Of a stretch of DNA of 42,783 bases, positions 32,859 to 41,853 are shown piece by piece. Numbering within the stretch: the first letter of the stretch is position 1; the number at the start of each line of letters is the position of its first letter. Position numbers and translations under genes: made by a program. Origin of the DNA: Clostridia bacterium (GTDB taxonomy: Bacteria; Bacillota; Clostridia; Oscillospirales; Acutalibacteraceae); contig JAFQVM010000019.1 of NCBI GenBank assembly GCA_017407995.1, forward strand, positions 1 through 42,783, given 5' to 3'. Below the pieces are notes generated by a model. It did no database searches, was not told the origin of the DNA, and saw nothing but the letters and a program-made list of their open reading frames with translations.

Positions 32859-33224
32859 TTAAGCCTCTGGGCAGATGTTTGTTGCGATGATATCAACGCC
32901 TGTGCCGAGAATATCTTTGCAGACTATGTCGCCGATTTTGACAGGAGCCTTTATTTCAAGGGAAGCGATGTGCTTTGCGCATTCCATAATAAGACCCTTG
33001 GGTACAGCCTGAGCTGACTTTACGGGAACTACGGGATGAATACCGCCGCTAACCTTGACAGTGGTGGTAAGGCTTCTTGCCGGAGCGGTACACTCAGTTC
33101 TTGCATAGGCATCGCCACGCTTGCAAGTATTGCCGGAGATAGAGAGAATCTCTCCGTTGTCGTTCATATCAACGGAAATCTGGCAACCCATAGGGCAGGC
33201 TACGCAAATAATATCCTTTACCAT
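32859..33224 (-). CDS. DUF1667 protein, likely iron-sulfur partner of the FAD oxidoreductases
   Basis: This 121-residue protein has four conserved cysteines in CVACPMGCQISV near residue 7 and GNTCKRGDAYARTEC near 32. The layout resembles the cluster-binding start of molybdopterin enzymes but without the rest. The C-terminal half (GIHPVVPVKSAQAVPKGLI) is unassigned. DUF1667 genes regularly follow GlpA-like and FAD oxidoreductase genes in Clostridia, as here, where it starts 2 nt from the stop of the previous gene. It probably hands electrons on from them. This function is inference. Confidence 0.88.
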   Translation of the reverse strand: MVKDIICVACPMGCQISVDMNDNGEILSISGNTCKRGDAYARTECTAPARSLTTTVKVSGGIHPVVPVKSAQAVPKGLIMECAKHIASLEIKAPVKIGDIVCKDILGTGVDIIATNICPEA

Positions 33225-33226
33225 GA

Positions 33227-34480
33227 TTAATCCTCCACCTGAATTTCGATTATGCCGTTCTCATCAAAGTTTTTAAGCATATCGTTTTTAATAACAACGT
33301 TCTCCATTTCACCAGGAGCGAGTCTGGGCCTCTTTCTGCTGATGATTTCCTGACCGTTATAGGTGACTATAATTTTAGCATTCTTGTGAACATCTCCGAC
33401 CCTGAAATAGAGTTCGACATCACCCTCGTTTGCCAGGTCGATTTTTTGGGGAACTATGTAACGTACTCCGTTGATACCCTTGGTCTTAACATATTTTTTA
33501 TCGGTTTTGCCGCCGAGTATATATTTTGCAGCGCCTTCACCGGCAATCTGGCTTTCTTTTGTGACGAAGTCAACAAGGTCGTGAACGTGAAGAACGTTAC
33601 CGCAAGCGAAAACACCGGGATGTGAAGTTTCTCTTAATTCGTCAACAACAGGACCGTTTGTTACAGGGTCGAATTCGATACCCATGTTCTTTGAAAGCTC
33701 ATTTTCGGGTATGAGTCCGACTGAAAGCATGAGTGTGTCACAGGGAACAAACTCCTCTGTGCCGGGAATAGGACGGCGGTTATCATCAACCTTGGCGATG
33801 GTTACGCCTTCGAGGCGCTCTTTGCCGTGAATGTCGATGACTGTTGTACTGAGCTTTAACGGAATGTCAAAATCGTCAAGACACTGGACGATGTTTCTTG
33901 TAAGACCGCTGGAGTAGGGCATAAGCTCACATACCATCTTGACCTTTGCACCCTCAAGAGTCATACGGCGTGCCATGATAAGACCGATATCACCTGAACC
34001 GAGGATGACTACTTCTTTGCCGGGCATATAACCGTCTATATTTACGTATTTCTGAGCAGTACCTGCTGAAAGGACGCCTGCACAGCGAGTGCCTGCGATG
34101 TTGAGTGCACCTCTGGGACGTTCACGGCATCCCATGGCAAGAATAACTGCTGTTGCATCAATTTCGAGCAGACCGTCGGTTTTGTTGACTGCTGTTACGA
34201 CATTGTCATCTGATATGGAGAGAACCATTGTGTCGATTTTGACTTCGATATCGCTATCCTCAACAAGCTCGATGAAACGTGCGGCATATTCCGGTCCGGA
34301 GAGTTCGGTTTTGAAATAGTGCAGACCGAAACCTGTGTGAATGCACTGTTCAAGGATGCCACCAAGAGTTTCGGCACGTTCAAGGACGATGATTTTCTCT
34401 ACGCCGCACTCACGGGCTCTGAGAGCGGCAGCCATACCTGCGGGGCCTCCGCCGATAACAGCAAGGTCATATTTAATCAT
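33227..34480 (-). CDS. FAD-dependent NAD(P)-type oxidoreductase of the glpA-DUF1667 operon
   Basis: The 417 residues hold an FAD Rossmann motif at the start (DLAVIGGGPAGMAAALRARE), ILEQCIHTGFGL near 44, and a second nucleotide-binding motif VVILGSGDIGLIMARRMTLE near 154. The FAD motif GVFACGNVLHVHDLV comes near 305, and a C-terminal beta domain ends with RKRPRLAPGEMENVV. The fold is that of NADH oxidases and thioredoxin-reductase-like enzymes. It lies between the GlpA-like gene (27 nt away) and the DUF1667 gene (2 nt away). A three-part glycerol-3-phosphate or hydroxyacid dehydrogenase is the best guess. Confidence 0.9.
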   Translation of the reverse strand: MIKYDLAVIGGGPAGMAAALRARECGVEKIIVLERAETLGGILEQCIHTGFGLHYFKTELSGPEYAARFIELVEDSDIEVKIDTMVLSISDDNVVTAVNKTDGLLEIDATAVILAMGCRERPRGALNIAGTRCAGVLSAGTAQKYVNIDGYMPGKEVVILGSGDIGLIMARRMTLEGAKVKMVCELMPYSSGLTRNIVQCLDDFDIPLKLSTTVIDIHGKERLEGVTIAKVDDNRRPIPGTEEFVPCDTLMLSVGLIPENELSKNMGIEFDPVTNGPVVDELRETSHPGVFACGNVLHVHDLVDFVTKESQIAGEGAAKYILGGKTDKKYVKTKGINGVRYIVPQKIDLANEGDVELYFRVGDVHKNAKIIVTYNGQEIISRKRPRLAPGEMENVVIKNDMLKNFDENGIIEIQVED

Positions 34481-34507
34481 AGTTATTCATCCTTTCAATG
34501 TCGCAGG

Positions 34508-35944
34508 CTACTTAGTTCTGCCAAAGAGAATTTTTGATTCTCCACCGCATTTTGTTATTTCATCAAGCTCCTGACCAAGCTCTCTTGCGAGTATTTCAAC
34601 AACCTTTGAACCGCAGAAACCGCCTTGACAACGGCCCATTCCGGCTCTTGTGCGGCGCTTGACACCGTCAACATCAATAGCGCCTGCGGGTGCATGGATT
34701 GCATCGATGATTTCACCTTCGGTTATTGTCTCACAGCGGCATATGATTCTGCCGTAAGCGTTGTTTTTCTCAATAAGAGCCTTGCGCTCTTCAGTGTTCA
34801 TCTCACGGAAACGTACGGGAGCGGGTCTGCCTGGTACGAAATCAACATTCTTTTCAGCGCCGCCCATGGCTTCAATAACCATGTTACAGACATACACACC
34901 TATAGCCGGAGCGGACGACAGACCGGGCGATTCGATACCGGCAACGTTTATGAACTTATCATCTTTTGAGCTGGACTCAATTATAAAATCGTCTGTAGGA
35001 CTGTGCGCACGAATTCCTGCAAAGGAGGTTATGATTTCACGTGTGGTGAGTGAGGGGACAGATTTGAGCGCAGTCTTGAAAACACCGTCAAGACCGTCTG
35101 CGGTAGTTGCACAATCATCCTTCTCCTCGATATCTATTGCGCTGGGTCCGATGAGTAGGTTGCCGTCGACAGTAGGAGTTACAAGAATACCCTTACCCAT
35201 TTTTGACGGGCATTGGAAAATGACGTGGCTTACTTTGTTGCCGACCGCTCTGTCCATAAGCATATATTCGCCCTTGCGGGGGATTATTGTTATTGAGTCG
35301 TCACCGATAAGCGAGGCAACCTGGTCACAGAAAGAGCCTGCTGCGTTTATGACATATTCGGCTTCGATAGTTTTGTCCTCTGATTTAAGCACGAAATTTC
35401 CGTCAGCATTTTTGTCTATTGCAATAACATTAAAATTGCGGATAAATTCAACACCGTTAGTAACAGCGTTTTCGACAGTTGCGATTGTCAGCTCATAGGG
35501 ACAGACAATACCTGCTGTCGGTGCGAATAAGGCTGCAACAGCTTTTTCGTTAAGATTGGGCTCTTCTTTATGAAGCTCATCTGAATTCAAAATGCGAAGA
35601 CCTGGAACGCCGTTTTCTTCGCCACGTGCTTTGAGCTTTTCGAGGTGTTCGATTTCGTCTTTCGAAAAAGCAACGACATAAGAACCGATAGGCTTAAACG
35701 GGACATGCAGGACGCTGCAAAGTTCAGGCATAATAGAGGTGCCCTCGACATTGAGTTTTGCTTTGAGTGTTCCGGGTACAGCGTCGAATCCGGCGTGGAC
35801 AATAGCGCTGTTTGCCTTGGTTGTTCCCATAGCCATATCGCTGCATCTTTCAATCAAAGCAGTTTTGATGTTGTATCGGCTGAGCTCTCTGGCTATCATG
35901 GCGCCGGTGACGCCTGCACCGATAATTGCTACATCATATGACAT
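34508..35944 (-). CDS. GlpA-like FAD-dependent dehydrogenase with BFD-type 2Fe-2S domain
   Basis: The 478 residues begin with an FAD motif (DVAIIGAGVTGAMIARELSR) and a DAO-fold core (NSAIVHAGFDAVPGTLKAKL, VINAAGSFCDQVASLIG, SFAGIRAHSPTDDFII). After about residue 395 comes a BFD-like domain with CRCET and GMGRCQGGFCG, four Cys for a 2Fe-2S cluster. This is the plan of anaerobic glycerol-3-phosphate dehydrogenase GlpA, although L-2-hydroxyglutarate oxidases also share the core. GGAGG 8 nt before the ATG supports the start. It is the first gene of a three-gene unit and has no glpK or glpF neighbour, so the substrate is open. Confidence 0.9.
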   Translation of the reverse strand: MSYDVAIIGAGVTGAMIARELSRYNIKTALIERCSDMAMGTTKANSAIVHAGFDAVPGTLKAKLNVEGTSIMPELCSVLHVPFKPIGSYVVAFSKDEIEHLEKLKARGEENGVPGLRILNSDELHKEEPNLNEKAVAALFAPTAGIVCPYELTIATVENAVTNGVEFIRNFNVIAIDKNADGNFVLKSEDKTIEAEYVINAAGSFCDQVASLIGDDSITIIPRKGEYMLMDRAVGNKVSHVIFQCPSKMGKGILVTPTVDGNLLIGPSAIDIEEKDDCATTADGLDGVFKTALKSVPSLTTREIITSFAGIRAHSPTDDFIIESSSKDDKFINVAGIESPGLSSAPAIGVYVCNMVIEAMGGAEKNVDFVPGRPAPVRFREMNTEERKALIEKNNAYGRIICRCETITEGEIIDAIHAPAGAIDVDGVKRRTRAGMGRCQGGFCGSKVVEILARELGQELDEITKCGGESKILFGRTK

Positions 35945-35969
35945 ATTTTAACCTCCAGACAGAATAGTG

Positions 35970-36012
35970 TTATAAACAAAAAAATTATATCACTTTTTGT
36001 CTTTATAAACAA
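35970..36012. repeat. Two exact TTATAAACAA sites flanking the -10 of the glpA-like promoter
   Basis: TTATAAACAA occurs at 35970-35979 and again at 36003-36012, 33 bp apart, close to three helical turns. The second site covers the -35 hexamer and the first lies just downstream of the -10. This is a good layout for a repressor pair. Confidence 0.5.
35984..36012 (-). promoter_or_regulatory. Promoter of the glpA-like operon
   Basis: On the minus strand TTGTTT (36007-36012), a 17-bp spacer and TATAAT (35984-35989). Confidence 0.7.
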
Positions 36013-36168
36013 GTGCGAATATCGAAAAAATATGTTTAATGAAATGGTTAAAATGCCAAAAATAACCGTGTTTATATGTAGCTATAAATAAAAAGAATTC
36101 AATGCTTAAATAATTCCGTTGAGTAATGGTAAAACTAAGCACGGATTACGGTAGGAGGGATATTTGAT

Positions 36169-37671
36169 TTGGAAAAATATCTTGTTGAACTAAACGGTAT
36201 ATCAAAACGGTTTCCTGGAGTTGTGGCGCTTGACAATGTTTCGTTTAATTTGCGAGCGGGTGAGGTTCATGCGCTTTTGGGTGAGAACGGAGCCGGAAAG
36301 TCCACACTTATGAAAATAATAGGCGGCATATATCAAAAAGACGATGGCACGGTTAAAATACGTGGCAAGACAGAAGAGTATTCAAGTGTCGGAGAGGCGG
36401 CGGCATTGGGTATAGCTGTTATTCATCAGGAACTCAATATGTGCAGACATCTAACTGTGGCTGAGAACATCTTTTTGGGTCGAGAGATAGAAAAATTCGG
36501 AGTGGTTGATTTCAAAGCTCAAAATGAGCAGACGGCAAATATTTTATCTGATTTAGGGCTTGATTTTTCACCTGATACGGTAGTGGACAAGCTTCCTGTT
36601 TCAAAGCAGCAAATGGTTGAGATTGCAAAGGCTCTTTCAACTAATGCTGACATTATTATAATGGATGAACCGAGTTCTTCGCTGACTGAACGAGAAACCG
36701 AAGAACTGTTCAGAATAATAGGAGATTTAAAGTCTAAGGGTAAGGGCATTATTTATATATCTCATCGTCTTGAAGAGCTTGAGCGAATAACGGACAGAAT
36801 AACCATAATGCGTGACGGAAAATATATAAAGACGATGAACTTTAAAGATACAACCATAGAAGAGATAATCTCACTGATGGTAGGACGTGAAATAACTGAA
36901 AAATATCCGCATGAGGACGTCAAACGTGGCAATAAGATAATGGAAGTGAAAAATCTGTCTACTGCTCATGTTGACAATGTGAGTTTTGAACTTTTTGCGG
37001 GTGAGATAATAGGTTTTGCAGGACTTGTAGGAGCGGGAAGAACGGAGCTTGTCAGAGCTATATTCGGAGTTGATAGAATCACCGATGGAGAAGTGATTGT
37101 TTTTGACAAAAGCGTAAAGCTTAAAAGTCCACGTGATGCTATAAAAGCCGGTATAGTGTGTGCGCCGGAGGACAGAAAAAAAGAAGGACTGCTCATAAAG
37201 CTCAATATCTCTGAGAATATAGCCCTCGCAAACCTTGATACCATAGCGAACAGGATTGGCATAATCAGCTCAAAAAAAGAAAAGGACCTTACCAAAAAGG
37301 CGATAAAGGAGTTGAGAATAAAAACTCCGTCAAGCCGTCAGGAGGTAAAGAATCTTTCGGGCGGTAATCAGCAGAAAATTGTTGTAGGCAAGTGGCTTGT
37401 CAGAAATGCAAAAGTGGTTATTTTTGATGAGCCTACAAGAGGTATAGATGTAGCGGCAAAGGTTGAGATATATAACCTTATGAACAAATTAAAAAAGCAA
37501 GGTATAGGCGTTATGTTTGTTTCGTCGGAACTTCCTGAGGTGCTTGGGATGAGCGACAGGATAATCGTAATGTGTGCGGGCAGAATAACCGGTGACATGC
37601 AGCGCTCTGAAGCGACTCAGGAAAAAATAATGGAGCTTGCAACTAAATTTCAGGCAGAGGTGATTGAATAG
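36169..37671 (+). CDS. Sugar ABC importer ATP-binding protein (RbsA/MglA type)
   Basis: The 500 residues hold two ATPase halves. The first has Walker A GENGAGKSTLMKIIGG near residue 38, the signature-like LPVSKQQMVEIAKALS near 143 and Walker B IIIMDEPSSSL near 161. The second has LVGAGRTELVRAIFG near 285, LSGGNQQKIVVGKWL near 399 and VIFDEPTRGID near 421. This double layout is that of ribose, galactose and inositol importers. The start is TTG at 36169 with TAGGAGGG 9 nt upstream, and no ATG fits. The permease gene begins at the base after the stop. Confidence 0.95.
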   Translation: MEKYLVELNGISKRFPGVVALDNVSFNLRAGEVHALLGENGAGKSTLMKIIGGIYQKDDGTVKIRGKTEEYSSVGEAAALGIAVIHQELNMCRHLTVAENIFLGREIEKFGVVDFKAQNEQTANILSDLGLDFSPDTVVDKLPVSKQQMVEIAKALSTNADIIIMDEPSSSLTERETEELFRIIGDLKSKGKGIIYISHRLEELERITDRITIMRDGKYIKTMNFKDTTIEEIISLMVGREITEKYPHEDVKRGNKIMEVKNLSTAHVDNVSFELFAGEIIGFAGLVGAGRTELVRAIFGVDRITDGEVIVFDKSVKLKSPRDAIKAGIVCAPEDRKKEGLLIKLNISENIALANLDTIANRIGIISSKKEKDLTKKAIKELRIKTPSSRQEVKNLSGGNQQKIVVGKWLVRNAKVVIFDEPTRGIDVAAKVEIYNLMNKLKKQGIGVMFVSSELPEVLGMSDRIIVMCAGRITGDMQRSEATQEKIMELATKFQAEVIE

Positions 37672-38676
37672 ATGTTCAAAAAAATCTTTTCCGCAAGAGG
37701 TATGGGACAGGTTATATCTGTATTTGCTGCTCTTGTTGTCATGGTGATAGTGTTCGGAGTCATCAATCCGCTTTTCTTTTCCTCGTCTAATATAACAAAC
37801 CTACTGCGTCAGGTAGCGCCTATATTGATAATAGGAATAGGACAGTCCTTTGTTCTTATAAGTGCGGGTATTGACCTTTCGATAGGTTCGGTAGCGGGAA
37901 TGTCGTGTATGCTCTGTGCAACCCTGATGACAAGATTGAATATGAATCCGATTTTTGCAGTTATAATAACTTTAGCTTGCTGTTTGGTAATAGGTACGGT
38001 TAATGGCTTGCTTATATCTGTTGCAAAACTGCCTGCGTTTATAGCTACTCTGGGTACTATGATAATAGCCAGAGGTGTAGCTCAGCTTGTAAACGGGAAT
38101 ATGAATACTGACGGTATTCCCTCGGATGCATTTAAAGAGTTTTTCTATTACGGTTCTTTCTTGGGAATTTATACTCCTATATGGATAGCGGCAGTTTTGT
38201 TTGTGATTTTTGCGTTTGTGCTTGCTAAAACCTCAACGGGACGTCATGTCTATGCTCTCGGCTCCAATTATGAGGCGGCAAAACTTTCGGGAGTAAATGT
38301 TGCGGCGGCTGAAACGAAGGTTTATATAATCAGCGCTTTTCTTGCGGGGGTTGTAGGACTGATATTGACGGCTCAAAGCGGTATGGGAAGCATGGATGCG
38401 GGAACAGGATATGAACTTAATGCGGTTGCGGCCTCTGTTATAGGTGGCGTGAGCACCATGGGCGGACAGGGTATGCTGTTCGGTACGGTTATAGGTGCGT
38501 TCATTTGGGGCGTTTTGAATAACGGTTTGCAGTTTGCCGGTGCACCTTTAGCTCTTAGAAATATAGTCATTGGTATTGTCGTTATAATCTCTGTTCTGAT
38601 AGACAGAGTTGTAAGAGGAAACAGAAAACTGAATAGTAATGTGCTTAAAGGCTTAAAACTTAAAAAGAACGGATAA
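37672..38676 (+). CDS. Sugar ABC importer permease (RbsC type)
   Basis: This is a 334-residue membrane protein with about ten hydrophobic segments. Family motifs are GQSFVLISAGIDLSIGSVAG near residue 58, ALGSNYEAAKLSGVNV near 196 and AVAASVIGGVSTMGGQGM near 250, which is the BPD_transp_2 family. Two copies form the channel served by the ATP-binding protein upstream. Its ATG follows the stop of that gene without a gap, so it is translated by coupling. The substrate is not evident from the permease. Confidence 0.95.
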   Translation: MFKKIFSARGMGQVISVFAALVVMVIVFGVINPLFFSSSNITNLLRQVAPILIIGIGQSFVLISAGIDLSIGSVAGMSCMLCATLMTRLNMNPIFAVIITLACCLVIGTVNGLLISVAKLPAFIATLGTMIIARGVAQLVNGNMNTDGIPSDAFKEFFYYGSFLGIYTPIWIAAVLFVIFAFVLAKTSTGRHVYALGSNYEAAKLSGVNVAAAETKVYIISAFLAGVVGLILTAQSGMGSMDAGTGYELNAVAASVIGGVSTMGGQGMLFGTVIGAFIWGVLNNGLQFAGAPLALRNIVIGIVVIISVLIDRVVRGNRKLNSNVLKGLKLKKNG

Positions 38677-38690
38677 CAGGAGGAAAAATC

Positions 38691-39641
38691 ATGAAAAAAA
38701 TAATAGCTGTATTGATGTCTGCTTTGCTTGCTTTTTCTCTGCTTGCCGCATGTGGCAGAGGTGGTACTACTGGAGATAACGGGGGAGCGGGAAACGCAGC
38801 AAACGAAAATCTTAAAATTTACCTTATAACAATGGATAAGATGGACCAGCATTGGGTGTCTGTTGACAAAGGGGCGTCAGCTATGGCGAAGCAGTTGGGC
38901 GTAACCTATAAATGGGTTGCTCCTGACGTGAAAGATAATGCCAAGCAAATAGAATCTGTCAATAACGCTGTAGCCGATGGGGCTAATCTTATTATGCTTG
39001 CGGCGAATGACCCTGTTGCAATTTCGCAGGCAATAAAAAATGCGAAGCAGCAGGGAGTAAAAATAATATATGTAGATTCACCTGCTGATGAGACAGGAAT
39101 AGCAACGCTTTCAACAGATAACTATAACGCAGGCATCCTTGCCGGTGAAACGATGCTTGAAGAGTTGGAAGCAGCAGGAGCTACGAGCGGTAAAATAGGA
39201 ATAATCGGAGTTAATACCGCTACAAATTCGAGCATGAACCGTGAACGAGGTTTCAGAGAAGCGATTGAGAACGATGGCAGATTTACAATTCTTACCACCG
39301 AATACAAAGGTGGCGATGCAGCTGCTTCGCAGGAATCTGCTGCGGGATTTATAACCGGTAATGCTGACCTTGTAGGAATATACGGAGTTAATGAGGGTAC
39401 AACTGTAGGTGTGGGTAATGCAATTAAGGATTCGGGTAAAAAAATAGTGGGAATAGGATTTGACTTTTCCAATACTATCCAATCACTGATTAATGACGGC
39501 AGTCTCAAGGCGGTTATGGTTCAGAATCCTTATACAATGGGTTATCTCGGAATGGCTCAGGCATTCGCTGCACTAAACGATTACACAACAGGACCTGATG
39601 TTATTGATACCGGCGTTTCTGTAGTTCGTTCGAAAAAATAA
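38691..39641 (+). CDS. Sugar-binding lipoprotein of the ABC importer
   Basis: The 316 residues include a lipoprotein signal with lipobox LAAC at Cys21, followed by a Gly-rich linker. The mature part is a type I periplasmic-binding fold: LKIYLITMDKMDQHW at the first strand, NAVADGANLIMLAANDPVAI near 90, VDSPADETGIATLSTDN near 125 and the C-terminal VMVQNPYTMGYLGMAQ. This is the ribose/galactose/inositol group. AGGAGG at 38679-38684 supports the start. Gene order is ATPase-permease-binding protein, which puts the binding protein last. Confidence 0.94.
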   Translation: MKKIIAVLMSALLAFSLLAACGRGGTTGDNGGAGNAANENLKIYLITMDKMDQHWVSVDKGASAMAKQLGVTYKWVAPDVKDNAKQIESVNNAVADGANLIMLAANDPVAISQAIKNAKQQGVKIIYVDSPADETGIATLSTDNYNAGILAGETMLEELEAAGATSGKIGIIGVNTATNSSMNRERGFREAIENDGRFTILTTEYKGGDAAASQESAAGFITGNADLVGIYGVNEGTTVGVGNAIKDSGKKIVGIGFDFSNTIQSLINDGSLKAVMVQNPYTMGYLGMAQAFAALNDYTTGPDVIDTGVSVVRSKK

Positions 39642-39686
39642 AAATATATTGATTTTTTGATTTGAAATAAAAAATAATATAGAAAT

Positions 39687-39725
39687 AAGCGAAACACAGA
39701 AATTATTTTTGTGTTTCGCTTTATT
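39687..39725 (+). terminator. Terminator of the ABC importer operon
   Basis: AAGCGAAACAC (39687-39697) pairs with GTGTTTCGCTT (39711-39721). The T tail is short, so the strength is moderate. Confidence 0.65.
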
Positions 39726-39795
39726 GTTGAATATTTTTTGTTAAAAACAACAAGAATAAAAATGATTTAAAATAAAATCAAGGAGAATATAAGAA

Positions 39796-39861
39796 ATGCA
39801 AAAATATTTTCGGAGTTTTAGAAAAAAACAAATAATTTTTATAAAAAAATATAAAAAGTGA
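39796..39861 (+). CDS. Possible 21-residue basic peptide
   Basis: ATG at 39796 follows AGGAG by 10 nt and opens 21 codons ending TGA. The peptide begins MQKYFRSFRKKQ and has ten Lys/Arg. The surrounding DNA is so AT- and A-rich that such a run can arise by chance. The rest of 39726-40010 shows no other element. Confidence 0.15.
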   Translation: MQKYFRSFRKKQIIFIKKYKK

Positions 39862-40013
39862 AATACAACATTTTAAAACACATGATTTTTAAAATTATTT
39901 TGTGAAAAACGGCTTTTTAAGAAAAATATTTTGTAAAAATATTTAAAAATCAAAAAAATTAATTGGCTTAGTCTCTAAAGCTTTTTAAAAATTTCAAAAA
40001 GTTATACTGTAAA

Positions 40014-40055
40014 ACAATATTTCCTGCAAAATATATCTTTTGCAGGAAATATTGT
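40014..40055. terminator. Terminator of proS
   Basis: A perfect 18-bp stem, ACAATATTTCCTGCAAAA (40014-40031) with its complement at 40038-40055. A T-rich tail follows on the minus side. Confidence 0.85.
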
Positions 40056-40079
40056 TGTAAATACAAAGGACAAATTAAA

Positions 40080-41804
40080 TTATTTGTTTAAATCGGTAAA
40101 CATATCATTGATTATTTTCTTAACTTGCGGAATAACATCATCAATTGCGACCTTTTCGTTTATGCTCTTCGTACGAGTCATAACTTCGCAGCAGCCTTCA
40201 TTAAGATTTCTGGGGCTGACAACAACTCTGACAGGACAGCCGAGAAGGTCAGCGTCAGAGAACATAACACCGGGGCGTACGTTTCTGTCGTCATAGACTA
40301 CTTCAATGCCATCCTTTTGCATATCAGCATATAGTTTATCTGCAAGTGCTTTTGCATTTTCATCATCGGCTCTCAAACAGCACAGGTGAACCTGCCAGGG
40401 AGCAATTGAAATTGGCCAAATCGGGCCGTAATCGTCATGGTGAGCCTCACAGACGGAAGCAGCAAGTCTGCCGACGCCAATGCCGTAGCATCCCATTATA
40501 GGATGTTTTTCAACACCCTCATTATCAAGATAGGTCATGCCCATAGACTCTGTATATTTGGTTCCAAGCTGGAATATGTTACCTACTTCGATACCACGTG
40601 AGATTTTGATTGAGGGTTTGCCGCACTGTGGACAAATACCGCCGTCAACGATTTTTGCAAGGTCGTGATATTCGACTTCTCCTACATCACGGGAGATGTT
40701 GAGGCCTGTATAGTGATATTCTTCTTCGTTGGCGCCGCATGAGAGGTTGGTGGCACCTTCAAGGGATTTATCCAGAAGAACAGTAATATTTTCGGAAAGT
40801 CCGCACGGGCCAATAAAGCCTGCATGCAGTCCGCAATCTTCGGTAATAACACCGGGATGAACAGCCTCACCTAAAAGATTAGTAAGCTTGGTTTCGTTTA
40901 CATCAAGGTCGCCACGAATAAATACAACAACGAACTCATCGGTCATGTTCTTCTGATAGACAACAGCCTTACAAGACTTTTCAAGAGGGGAGTTAAGAAA
41001 TTCGCAGATATCTTCTATTGTGTGAATGTTGGGAGTGTAGACTTTTGTGAGGTCCTCAAGTTTGTCATCTGCGACATTTTCGATTATACTCTGGGCAGCT
41101 TCCATATTTGCACGGTAGTCGCAATCAGCACAAACGGCTATAGAATCTTCGCCTACGGGAGTGAGAAGCATATATTCGTGGGAAACGCTGCCGCCCATCA
41201 TGCCGGAGTCTGATTTAACGGTGATAACTTCAGGAATACCTGCACGTGCAAAGATACGGTTGTAAGCATCGTAGCACTCCTGATAGTAGCTTTCGAGGTC
41301 CTCCTGTGAGGTGTGGAAAGAGTAGGCATCTTTCATCGTGAACTCACGAACACGGATGAGACCGCCTCTCGGACGTCCCTCATCACGGAACTTTGTTTGA
41401 ATCTGGTATATCATAAAGGGATATTTGGTATAGCTGTTTGCATAGTCACGTACGAGCTGAACGGCAGCCTCCTCGTGAGTCATGCCGAGTACCATGCGGG
41501 CGTTGTTACGGTCTGTGAAACGCAACAACTCACTTCCTACACTTTCATATCTGCCTGACTCGTCCCAGAGAGTTGCGGGAAGAGTTACGGGGAACAGGAC
41601 TTCCTGACCGTCAATGGCATCCATCTCCTGACGGATAATATCTTCAATTTTTTTAGTTATACGTTTGAGAGGCATATACTGTGAAAATATGCCGTTAGCG
41701 ACGTTTTTCATGTAACCGCCACGCAGCATCAGCGCATGGCTGTCAATTACGCAATCGGAGGGCTTTTCTTTAAATCGTTCACCAACAAGTTTGTCAATCT
41801 TCAT
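40080..41804 (-). CDS. proS: Prolyl-tRNA synthetase
   Basis: This class II enzyme charges tRNA-Pro. From the ATG at 41804 it has 574 residues beginning MKIDKLVGERF, with AAAGG 9 nt upstream. The longer frame reads through the T-box terminator and is not real. Motif 2 is FRDEGRPRGGLIRVREFTM near residue 140, motif 3 is GCYGIGVGRLAAS near 440, and TRKSE-type substrate loops lie between. The bacterial editing insertion occupies about 225-390 and the anticodon domain the last 100 residues. This is the long bacterial type, not the archaeal-like short type. It is controlled by its own T-box. Confidence 0.96.
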   Translation of the reverse strand: MKIDKLVGERFKEKPSDCVIDSHALMLRGGYMKNVANGIFSQYMPLKRITKKIEDIIRQEMDAIDGQEVLFPVTLPATLWDESGRYESVGSELLRFTDRNNARMVLGMTHEEAAVQLVRDYANSYTKYPFMIYQIQTKFRDEGRPRGGLIRVREFTMKDAYSFHTSQEDLESYYQECYDAYNRIFARAGIPEVITVKSDSGMMGGSVSHEYMLLTPVGEDSIAVCADCDYRANMEAAQSIIENVADDKLEDLTKVYTPNIHTIEDICEFLNSPLEKSCKAVVYQKNMTDEFVVVFIRGDLDVNETKLTNLLGEAVHPGVITEDCGLHAGFIGPCGLSENITVLLDKSLEGATNLSCGANEEEYHYTGLNISRDVGEVEYHDLAKIVDGGICPQCGKPSIKISRGIEVGNIFQLGTKYTESMGMTYLDNEGVEKHPIMGCYGIGVGRLAASVCEAHHDDYGPIWPISIAPWQVHLCCLRADDENAKALADKLYADMQKDGIEVVYDDRNVRPGVMFSDADLLGCPVRVVVSPRNLNEGCCEVMTRTKSINEKVAIDDVIPQVKKIINDMFTDLNK

Positions 41805-41819
41805 TTTGTTCATCCTTTC

Positions 41820-41853
41820 AAAAAAATATGTCCCGGGCAAAAAGCCCGGGACA
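41820..41853 (-). terminator. T-box terminator of proS
   Basis: On the minus strand TGTCCCGGGC pairs with GCCCGGGACA around CTTTTT-type loop bases, and ATATTTTTTT follows. Confidence 0.9.
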
